A stretch of DNA of 64,000 nucleotides, taken from the NCBI RefSeq assembly GCF_019857205.1, contig NZ_JAHWXO010000007.1, positions 149,946 through 213,945 on the forward strand, in the 5' to 3' direction. How positions within the stretch are numbered: the first letter of the stretch is position 1; each line of letters opens with the position of its first letter. Of this stretch, positions 10,981-18,290 are shown piece by piece. The position numbers were made by a program, and so were the translations under genes. The notes below the pieces were generated by a model, which was given only the letters and a program-made list of their open reading frames with translations, was not told the DNA's origin and did no database searches. The stretch comes from Qipengyuania pacifica (lineage in GTDB: Bacteria > Pseudomonadota > Alphaproteobacteria > Sphingomonadales > Sphingomonadaceae).

Positions 10981-11706
10981 ATGCAAATCAGCGAACGTAC
11001 TTACCAGATCGCGCTAGTCGAAGATGACGGCGCTCTGCGTACTTTGCTGACCCGCTATCTCCGACAGAGCGGGTTTCCCGTTCGCGGGTACGCGACGGCT
11101 GCAGAATTTCGGGCATCTGCCGACCAATTCGACTTGGTCATTCTCGATGTCATGCTCCCTGCCACCAGCGGTCTCGACCTGTGCCGATGGTTGCGCGAGA
11201 GGAGTAAGGTTCCGATCATCTTCATCAGTGCACGGTCGAGCCATACCGATCGGATCGTGGGGCTGGAACTTGGTGCGGACGACTATCTAATCAAGCCGGT
11301 GGACCCAGGCGAACTGGTTGCGCGTATCCGATCCGTATTGCGCCGCTCGGAAGAAGCCGGACAACGTGACATGGCAGACTATGCATCGATCGTTCGGTTC
11401 GAAGGCTGGCAAATGGACCGTCGCCGGCGCGAGCTGTTTGCCCCGGAAGGTTCACGCGTATCCATTTCGGAAGCGGAATTCGACCTACTCAACGTGTTCA
11501 TCAACATGCCACAGCGCGTTATTGGCCGGGACACTCTGCTCGAGCATTCCAGAAGCCGCTTGCCGGGCCGCGACCATAGCGATCGCAGCGTGGATGTGCT
11601 TGTAAGCCGCCTGCGCCGCAAGCTCGGGTCTGTCGATGGCGGGCGCGACTTGATCCGCACAGTGCGAGGCGTGGGATACGTCTTTACTGCGTCAGTAGAC
11701 GCGTGA
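10981..11706 (+). CDS. OmpR-family response regulator
   Basis: 241 aa. The N-terminal receiver domain has acidic residues D15 and D16, the phospho-acceptor D56 in DLVILDVMLP and the switch lysine K107 in LIKPVDP. The C-terminal winged helix spans about residues 135-237, ending RTVRGVGYVFTA. It overlaps the downstream histidine kinase (TGATG), its evident partner. It lies between cysDNC and the carbonic anhydrase/SulP genes on the same strand, so control of one of these is plausible but not shown. Confidence 0.94.
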   Translation: MQISERTYQIALVEDDGALRTLLTRYLRQSGFPVRGYATAAEFRASADQFDLVILDVMLPATSGLDLCRWLRERSKVPIIFISARSSHTDRIVGLELGADDYLIKPVDPGELVARIRSVLRRSEEAGQRDMADYASIVRFEGWQMDRRRRELFAPEGSRVSISEAEFDLLNVFINMPQRVIGRDTLLEHSRSRLPGRDHSDRSVDVLVSRLRRKLGSVDGGRDLIRTVRGVGYVFTASVDA

Positions 11707-13034
11707 TGGCACGACACAGTCTCTGGCCCAAGGGTCTGACCGGAAGGGTAATCCTCGTTCTGGTGCTGGCCGTACTTTTCCAGTTCCTTGCTGGCAGCGT
11801 GCTAATTCGCACCGGAGAGATGCACATACAGCGTCAGGATCTAGGGCGACGGGTTGCCGAACAGGTGCTGATCGCGGAACGTATCATAACTGCCGCCGAT
11901 CGATCGGACCGCAGTCGCCTGCTCAAAAGCCTGTCTACAATTCATACAAAACTGGAACTCGTCGAAGGCAGCCCGGAGATTGGTCCGGGCATAGATGCGG
12001 AAGCGAGGGAAATTGCGAATGCAATTTTCGAGTTCGAGCCAGCCCTGGCCAATTACGAATTGCGCCTTTCTCTCGAGACAGGTTCATTTCTCAACCTTGA
12101 GCGCCAAGTCATTGGCGCTATCGAGATAGACGAAGACACATGGATTGGCTTCACGACGCAGGAAAGGGTCGCCGACTGGCGGCTCCTGCTGGAAACCTCG
12201 ATCCGGGTTGGACTGATAGCCGTACTGATCCTTGGATCCGCCGCCGTGCTTGTCCGTACGCTGAGCGCGCCCCTTCGCCGGCTGTCGGAAAATGCGCAGT
12301 TGATCGGAACGTCCGGGCGGATCTTTTTCGATGATACCACCGGCCCGGAAGAACTGCGCGAGGTTTCGCGGGCTCTGAACGCAATGCAGGAACGGCTGGA
12401 AGGCGTGATCGATCAGCGAACGCAAGCGCTGCTTGCGGTCGGCCATGATCTGCGCACGCCGCTGGCCCGGTTACGTCTGCGAGTGGATGGAATCGAAGAT
12501 CGGGCGGATCGAAGCGCGGCACGTGAGGACATCGATCAGATGACCCGCATGCTGCAGGAGCTCTTAGAGTTCTTCGAGACTGGCGAGAGCCAGTTGGATC
12601 GCGAACCGACGGAACTGTCCAGTCTGTGCCAGATGATCGCGGAAGCCTTCGACGACTTGGGAGCAGACGTTCGTTTCGAGGGCCCTGACCGCTTGGTAAT
12701 CGACGCCGTGCACGATCATCTGGCAAGGGCCATCGAGAATCTGGTCGATAACGCCATCAAATATGGCGGCAACGCGACGATCACGCTCGCCACCGATCCA
12801 GACTGGGCCATTGTGTCGGTGGAAGACAACGGCCCCGGCATCCCTGCATCGCAATTCGCTCGGGTGATGCACCCATTTGAGCGATCCGACGCAGCGCGCT
12901 CTGGCAGGCATCCCGGGATGGGCCTTGGGCTGAGCATCGCTCGCAACGTCGCGGAGGCCCATGGCGGCCGTCTCGAACTCGCCAACCGCAGCGGCGGAGG
13001 ACTTCGGGCGACGCTGACGTTCCCCAAAAAATAG
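11706..13034 (+). CDS. Membrane sensor histidine kinase (HAMP type)
   Basis: 442 aa. A first membrane helix at about residues 13-32 and a second at about 165-185 enclose a periplasmic sensor region of roughly 130 residues without a recognised fold. A HAMP segment follows, then the dimerisation/phosphotransfer helix with H247 in GHDLRTPLARLR, and the ATPase domain with N box NLVDNAIKYGG, G1 box VEDNGPGIP and G2 box GMGLGLSIA. It starts at ATG 11706, overlapping the response regulator stop; a GTG three bases upstream is possible. Organisation resembles EnvZ/OmpR pairs. Signal unknown. Confidence 0.94.
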   Translation: MARHSLWPKGLTGRVILVLVLAVLFQFLAGSVLIRTGEMHIQRQDLGRRVAEQVLIAERIITAADRSDRSRLLKSLSTIHTKLELVEGSPEIGPGIDAEAREIANAIFEFEPALANYELRLSLETGSFLNLERQVIGAIEIDEDTWIGFTTQERVADWRLLLETSIRVGLIAVLILGSAAVLVRTLSAPLRRLSENAQLIGTSGRIFFDDTTGPEELREVSRALNAMQERLEGVIDQRTQALLAVGHDLRTPLARLRLRVDGIEDRADRSAAREDIDQMTRMLQELLEFFETGESQLDREPTELSSLCQMIAEAFDDLGADVRFEGPDRLVIDAVHDHLARAIENLVDNAIKYGGNATITLATDPDWAIVSVEDNGPGIPASQFARVMHPFERSDAARSGRHPGMGLGLSIARNVAEAHGGRLELANRSGGGLRATLTFPKK

Positions 13035-13135
13035 CACCTGCAACACTTTGTTACATTCGGGGCGATGCACAGCAATGTTCGAGCGCCATTGTGCACTGCG
13101 AAAGATTTCGTCCCCCCACCAAGCAGGAGCCAGAA

Positions 13136-13822
13136 ATGGAACAGCTGATGAAAGGCGTGTCGCGGTTTCGCGATGCGGTCTATCCCGAACACAAGCAACG
13201 CCTCGAGACCCTCGGGCGCGACGGGCAAAGCCCCACGACTTTGATGATAAGCTGTTCCGACAGCCGTGTGGTACCTGAACTCATCACCCAGTCCCAACCC
13301 GGCGAATTGTTCGTGATCCGCAATGCGGGCAACATCGTACCGCCCTGGCAGCGGGTAAACGGCGGCGTGACCTCCACGATCGAATATGCCGTCATGGGCC
13401 TCGGCGTTACAGACATCGTCATTTGCGGCCACGCCGACTGCGGCGCGATGAAGGCGCATTTCGCGCCCGAAGGCGCTCTCGATGCCATGCCATCGGTCAA
13501 GGAATGGATTGGTCATTCCACCGCTGCACACTCGGTAATCGAAGCTTGCTGCGGCTCGGCAGACGATGGCGAAAAGCTTGACCGCCTCGTGGAAGAGAAT
13601 GTCATTCTTCAGCTGACGCATCTGCGCAGCCACCCCTGCGTAGCCGCTGCACTTGCTAAGGGCGAACTCCGCTTGCATGGCTGGGTGTTCGACATCTCCG
13701 AAGGCGCAATCCGCGCGCTCGACGGCGAAAGTGGCAAATTCCGCCGCATGGAAGATCCCCAGCACCCGGTCCCGGTTGCCGATTTCGGCGGTAATCGCCA
13801 GCAGGCTCGGGAAGCGGCCTGA
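13136..13822 (+). CDS. Beta-class carbonic anhydrase
   Basis: 228 aa zinc enzyme interconverting CO2 and bicarbonate, cytosolic (no signal peptide). All expected metal-site residues are present: C40 and D42 with R44 in SCSDSRV, and H99 and C102 in CGHADCGA. ATG 13136 follows a CAGGAG ribosome site; an in-frame ATG at 13091 is less likely. It is followed by a 10-bp hairpin and then by the SulP transporter. The arrangement suggests that it supplies or consumes bicarbonate moved by SulP (inference). Confidence 0.95.
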   Translation: MEQLMKGVSRFRDAVYPEHKQRLETLGRDGQSPTTLMISCSDSRVVPELITQSQPGELFVIRNAGNIVPPWQRVNGGVTSTIEYAVMGLGVTDIVICGHADCGAMKAHFAPEGALDAMPSVKEWIGHSTAAHSVIEACCGSADDGEKLDRLVEENVILQLTHLRSHPCVAAALAKGELRLHGWVFDISEGAIRALDGESGKFRRMEDPQHPVPVADFGGNRQQAREAA

Positions 13823-13840
13823 CCTCCCAGTCCCTTCCCA

Positions 13841-13880
13841 GGGCCGGTGCCCGTTCGCAGGAGTTCGAGCGCACCGGCCC
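13841..13880 (+). terminator. Strong hairpin between carbonic anhydrase and SulP
   Basis: GGGCCGGTGC (13841-13850) pairs perfectly with GCACCGGCCC (13871-13880) around a 20-base loop. There is no T-run. It could attenuate read-through from the carbonic anhydrase into SulP or stabilise the upstream mRNA. Confidence 0.45.
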
Positions 13881-13930
13881 ACCCTCCCGTCAGATCTGCT
13901 GACCCGAGACTTTTACACTAAGGAGCCGTC

Positions 13931-15511
13931 GTGGCCGACAAATCGTCGTTATTCTCGTCCTTGGGCAAGGACATTCCCGCTTCAATCGTGGTGGCGCTCG
14001 TCGCCCTGCCATTGTGTCTGGGTATCGCGCTCGCTTCGGGCGCGCCCTTGTTCTCCGGGCTGATCGCGGGGATCGTCGGCGGCATCGTCGTCGGTGTCCT
14101 CTCCAAATCGCAACTTTCGGTCAGCGGCCCCGCAGCGGGCTTGACCGTGATCGTCCTCGACGCATTGACGGTCCTGCCTACCTGGGAAATCTTCCTCCTG
14201 GCAGTTCTGCTCTCCGGTTTGCTTCAGGTCGGGCTTTACTTCACCCGTTCAGGGACTCTGTCGGAATTCGTGCCCAGTTCGGTCATCACCGGCATGCTGG
14301 CGGCGATCGGCCTGATCCTGATCCTCAAGCAAATTCCTTATGCCATGGGCTATGACGGGGATTTCGAAGGCAGCCTCAGCTTCCTCCAGCCTGATGGTCT
14401 CAACACGATTTCCGCCTTGTTCTACTCCGTTTGGGATTTCTTCCTGCTGGGGCCGATCATCATCGCAGTGGTTTCGCTTATCTTCCTCTTCTGGTGGGAT
14501 GCAAACCGGCCCAAAGACGGCCTGCTGAAGCTCCTGCCCGGACCACTGGTTGTCGTTCTGTTTGGCGTGCTTGCAAACGAAGCGTTCAAGCTCTTCGCAC
14601 CCGGGCTCGTCATCGACCCAAGCCAGCTCGTACAGGTCCCCGTATCCGAATCGCTGGGCGAATTCGTCGGACAGTTCCGTACTCCCGACTTCTCGGCCAT
14701 CACCATGCCCGACGTATGGATCGTCGCAGTGACACTAGCGATCGTGGCCAGTCTGGAATCGCTGCTGTGCGTCAAAGCCGTCGACGAAATCGACCCACGC
14801 CGCCGTACGACCGACAAGAACCACGAACTGCTCGCACAGGGCGGTGGTAACTTCGTTTCCGGCCTGATCGGCGGCCTGCCGCTCACGTCCGTTATCGTCC
14901 GGTCTTCGGCCAACGTCGCCGCTGGAGGTGAAACCAAGACTTCGGCCATCCTCCACGGCTTCTGGTTGCTCCTGAGCGTTCTGCTGATCCCGGTCGTACT
15001 CAACCTCATCCCGCTTGCTGCGCTCGCTGCGATCCTCATTCAGGTCGGCTACAAGCTCAACACGCCTGAACTCTACAAGCGCCGCTGGGCACAGGGCTGG
15101 CATCAGTTTGTGCCCTTCATGGCCACTATCGCAGCAATCCTCTTCACCGATCTGCTTCGCGGCATCATCATCGGACTGGTCATCGGCTTCGTATTCGTCG
15201 TCGCCCGCAACTTCCGCACTGCAGTCAGCGTAGCCAATGATGGTGATTTCTGGATGGTCCGCGCTCGCCGCAACCTTTACTTCATTCATAAGTACGAGTT
15301 GCAAAATTCGCTCAACAAGGTGCCCGAAGGCGCGAGCGTGGTGATTGATCTCGAACGGGCGGAATTTGTCGATCCGGACAACATCGACATCATCAACAGC
15401 TTTGCCCGCAACGCCAAGTTCCGCGACGTTTCGGTCACCATCCGCGGCGATGTCGACCACCTCGAAGACACTCCGCTGGAAGCCCCTGCCAAGAAGGTAG
15501 CTTACACATGA
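13931..15511 (+). CDS. SulP-family inorganic anion transporter
   Basis: 526 aa inner-membrane protein. About ten to twelve hydrophobic helices occupy residues 15-425, including the family's early conserved SVSGPAAGLTVIV region and GGLPLTSVIVRSSANVAAGG. A STAS domain fills the C-terminal part (about 435-515; VIDLERAEFVDPDN). The GTG start at 13931 has the AAGGAG ribosome site. SulP proteins carry sulfate, bicarbonate or dicarboxylates. Carbonic-anhydrase-like genes on both sides favour bicarbonate, while the cysDNC cluster upstream keeps sulfate possible. Its last codons overlap the next gene (ATGA), implying translational coupling. Confidence 0.93.
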   Translation: MADKSSLFSSLGKDIPASIVVALVALPLCLGIALASGAPLFSGLIAGIVGGIVVGVLSKSQLSVSGPAAGLTVIVLDALTVLPTWEIFLLAVLLSGLLQVGLYFTRSGTLSEFVPSSVITGMLAAIGLILILKQIPYAMGYDGDFEGSLSFLQPDGLNTISALFYSVWDFFLLGPIIIAVVSLIFLFWWDANRPKDGLLKLLPGPLVVVLFGVLANEAFKLFAPGLVIDPSQLVQVPVSESLGEFVGQFRTPDFSAITMPDVWIVAVTLAIVASLESLLCVKAVDEIDPRRRTTDKNHELLAQGGGNFVSGLIGGLPLTSVIVRSSANVAAGGETKTSAILHGFWLLLSVLLIPVVLNLIPLAALAAILIQVGYKLNTPELYKRRWAQGWHQFVPFMATIAAILFTDLLRGIIIGLVIGFVFVVARNFRTAVSVANDGDFWMVRARRNLYFIHKYELQNSLNKVPEGASVVIDLERAEFVDPDNIDIINSFARNAKFRDVSVTIRGDVDHLEDTPLEAPAKKVAYT

Positions 15512-16176
15512 AGACCATTCGAGAACTGAAGCTGTCCAACAAGGCCTGGTCGGACGAGATGCGTGAGCGCAAGAAGGACTATTTTGCGCGGCAGACGGTC
15601 GGCCAGAATCCGGAAGTGATGTGGATTGGCGGATCCGACAGTCGGGTATTTCCGCACCAGATCACGCAGACCCGACCGGGCGAATTGTTCATCCATCGCA
15701 ATCTCGCCAACCTGGTCTACTCGGATGATGACAATCTGATGGCGGACTTGCAGCATGCGGTCGACGATCTGAAAGTCGCGCACATCATCCTGTGCGGCAT
15801 ATACGGTTGCAACGGCATGGGTGCCGTATTGAATGGCGACGCGACGGGCCACATGCATTCCTGGCTACGTGCTTTGCGGGAGGTCTACGAAGAAAACCGG
15901 CTGGAAGTCGATTCGATCGAAGATCCCTTGGATCGGCAGAACCGTTTGGCCGAACTCAACGTCCGTGAACAGCTTCGCCGACTTTCGCAGCTCGACATTG
16001 TGCGCGCTGCCTTGGAACGCGGGCAGGACCTGACCTTGCATGGCTGGATCTATGATTTGAGCAACGGCAGGCTGACCGAATTGTTCGAAGTCGAACCCGT
16101 CAGCGAAACGTCGGGCTTTGCTATGCCTCTGCAGGATGTTCCGCAGATGGAAGACCATCTCGCCGTTGCAGAGTAA
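15508..16176 (+). CDS. Carbonic-anhydrase-like protein lacking zinc ligands
   Basis: 222 aa, clearly homologous to clade-B (E. coli Can-like) beta-carbonic anhydrases along its length (RPGELFIHRNLANLV; C-terminal LTLHGWIYDLSNGRL). Two of the zinc ligands are gone: the Cys of the usual GCSDSRV is glycine (G42, codon GGA), and the His of the usual CGHYGC is isoleucine (I98, codon ATA). D44, R46 and C101 remain. It should therefore not bind catalytic zinc in the normal way. Because it is translationally coupled to SulP, a regulatory or structural role as a transporter subunit is the leading inference; simple decay is the alternative, but the frame is intact. Confidence 0.88.
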   Translation: MKTIRELKLSNKAWSDEMRERKKDYFARQTVGQNPEVMWIGGSDSRVFPHQITQTRPGELFIHRNLANLVYSDDDNLMADLQHAVDDLKVAHIILCGIYGCNGMGAVLNGDATGHMHSWLRALREVYEENRLEVDSIEDPLDRQNRLAELNVREQLRRLSQLDIVRAALERGQDLTLHGWIYDLSNGRLTELFEVEPVSETSGFAMPLQDVPQMEDHLAVAE

Positions 16177-16186
16177 TTGAATGCAT

Positions 16187-16230
16187 GGTGTGGTAGCGAG
16201 GAGGCCCCACGCGCCTCTCGCTACCACACC
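16187..16230. terminator. Bidirectional terminator-like hairpin
   Basis: GGTGTGGTAGCGAG (16187-16200) and CTCGCTACCACACC (16217-16230) form a perfect 14-bp stem, with further pairing inside the loop. It lies between the convergent carbonic-anhydrase-like gene and the sulfotransferase gene. No T-run on either strand. Confidence 0.7.
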
Positions 16231-16241
16231 TAACCTCGCGG

Positions 16242-18206
16242 TCAGGCAAACGCACCCAGTTCCTTCTCAAGCTTGGACAACCACGGTGCATAGGGCTTCC
16301 ATGCCCCTTGCCCGGACCGGTTGAGCGGACGTCGAACCTGTTCGGAACTTGCCGTCCGTACCGCCCGCTCAGTTCGGTGGAAATCGAGGCAGGATTCTTC
16401 GAACGGAAGGCCGATATGATCCAGCATGCGCCGGGTCTGGCCTTCCAGATCATCGAGCACATCCTCGTGGTTCACTCGCAGGACCCGGCCGGGAAGCACA
16501 CTATCCCAATGGCCCATGAGACCGACATAATCGCGGTAGTAGCGACCGATCTCCGTCAGTCCGTACGTGAAGTCCTGCCCCTCGGCAAAAAGCTGTTTGA
16601 AGCCCGAGAAGCAGCAATCCATCGCATCGCGCCGCGCATCGATAATGGTCGCGTTGGGCAGTATTAGGTGGATCAATCCGATGTGGCGGAAGTTGTTCGG
16701 CATCTTGTCGATGAAGAACGGCGCGCCCTGTCTGTGAATGCGAGTATCCTCGATGAAGCGATTACCCATTTCAGCGAATTGATCCGCGTCAAGATCGTGG
16801 AGCACCTCAGGATAACGGCTCTTGCCGGCCTTCCGCCCCCGCAATTTGTGCGCGAGCGCGAGGATATTCGGCAGTTCCAGTGTCCCATCGATCTGTGAGT
16901 GACTGGCAAGGATCTGTTCGAGCAGTGTCGATCCGGCGCGCGGCAGGCCGAGGATGAAGATCGGGTCCCGCACACGGCTACCCACATTCGCCTTGCTCTC
17001 AAATAATTCAGATGTGCAGACTTTCTTCTGCGCGTCCATTTCAGCAGTCATCCGGTCGGCATCATAACCGGTTTGACGGCGCTTCAGATCATTGCCGAGT
17101 TCATAAAAGCGGAATGACTGGGCATGTTCGGCGCGGTCTTCGAAGGCCTTGCCGAGCGCGAAAGCAAGGTGAACCCGGTCCATGAAGCCAATGTCCGTGC
17201 GCGCTGCCTGCCCTTGCATTGCGGAAAGCTCTGCTTCGGTAAAACGATAGGTCTTGAGATTGGCTAGCGCGTAATACGCATCCCCATGTCCGGGCCGCGC
17301 AGCGATCGCCGCGCGATAGGACGCCACAGCGCGTTCCTGATCCCCGACCGTCTTCAGCGCATGGCCGCGCGATGTCAGCGTCGCCGGATCGCCGGGCAGG
17401 CGCGCCAATACACTATCGAAAAGTTCGAAGGCCCGGTCGTAATTGCCAGTCTGCATGCTTTCGATCGCCAGGTGGGACTGAAACAGCGGGCTGTCAGGAT
17501 CTCGCCGATACAGCGCCTCTGCTTCTTCGCATGAGCGAGCGAACTTTTGTCGCTTGCGAAGCACGTCGATATAATCGAGCCGAACCTGAATATTATCGGG
17601 CTCGAATGCCGCGGCGCTCTCCAGCAGGAATTCCGCATCATCAAGTATCCCCAGCCTCAGGCCGATCTGAGCCAGCAACCGCATCGCTTCGACATGCTTG
17701 GGATTGCGGCGCAGAAAGTGTCGGCAGATTTCTTCTGCCCGCAGTGGTCGGCCTTCATGGAGATGATGCGTCACCGCAATCAGCTCTTTAGGCAAGGCCA
17801 GGAGACGCCGTTCCTGATTGCGCGCAGTTGTCGCTTCGCCCATTCGACCAGCCGCTTCGAGTAATTCCGCCTGTGCGCGCCAGCTTGCCGCGAGCGCGGG
17901 ATTGAACCGGACTGCGCGGCCATAAGCTTCAACTGCTTGCTCCGTTTCGCCCGTCGCACGCGCGAGGTGGCCGGCCTCCTGCCAGGCGCGTCCATATTCG
18001 GGGATCTGGGCGTGCAGGCGGTCCAGATAATCCTGCGCATCTTGGTGGCGTGCCAGATAACGGTTTGCGACCGCCGCGATATAGAGCGCCTCGGCATCAT
18101 TCGGGACATCGGCCAGGATGGCCTCGGCAAGTGCCAGCCCCCGCTCGAAAGCGTTGGCCTGCAGCGCTTCCTGCGCGTCCTTCAGCGTTTGGTCACGCCG
18201 ATCCAT
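16242..18206 (-). CDS. TPR-repeat sulfotransferase
   Basis: 654 aa. Residues 1 to about 320 are a series of tetratricopeptide repeats (for example AVEAYGRAVRFNPALAASWR). The C-terminal part is a sulfotransferase domain with the PAPS 5'-phosphosulfate loop GLPRAGST at about 420-427 and a 3'-phosphate region RDAMDCCFSGFKQLF. It transfers sulfate from PAPS, made by CysDNC, to an unknown acceptor. No signal peptide was seen, so it is probably cytosolic. It is followed upstream on the same strand by a TonB receptor, a pairing frequent in sphingomonads. Acceptor and biological role are open. Confidence 0.88.
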   Translation of the reverse strand: MDRRDQTLKDAQEALQANAFERGLALAEAILADVPNDAEALYIAAVANRYLARHQDAQDYLDRLHAQIPEYGRAWQEAGHLARATGETEQAVEAYGRAVRFNPALAASWRAQAELLEAAGRMGEATTARNQERRLLALPKELIAVTHHLHEGRPLRAEEICRHFLRRNPKHVEAMRLLAQIGLRLGILDDAEFLLESAAAFEPDNIQVRLDYIDVLRKRQKFARSCEEAEALYRRDPDSPLFQSHLAIESMQTGNYDRAFELFDSVLARLPGDPATLTSRGHALKTVGDQERAVASYRAAIAARPGHGDAYYALANLKTYRFTEAELSAMQGQAARTDIGFMDRVHLAFALGKAFEDRAEHAQSFRFYELGNDLKRRQTGYDADRMTAEMDAQKKVCTSELFESKANVGSRVRDPIFILGLPRAGSTLLEQILASHSQIDGTLELPNILALAHKLRGRKAGKSRYPEVLHDLDADQFAEMGNRFIEDTRIHRQGAPFFIDKMPNNFRHIGLIHLILPNATIIDARRDAMDCCFSGFKQLFAEGQDFTYGLTEIGRYYRDYVGLMGHWDSVLPGRVLRVNHEDVLDDLEGQTRRMLDHIGLPFEESCLDFHRTERAVRTASSEQVRRPLNRSGQGAWKPYAPWLSKLEKELGAFA

Positions 18207-18290
18207 CCTGTCTCCTCGTTATTTCTTGTACAAATGGCGGAGGCGAGCCTCAAGCTGCGCCCCCGCCATAGATACGACCGTTGTTCTGGG

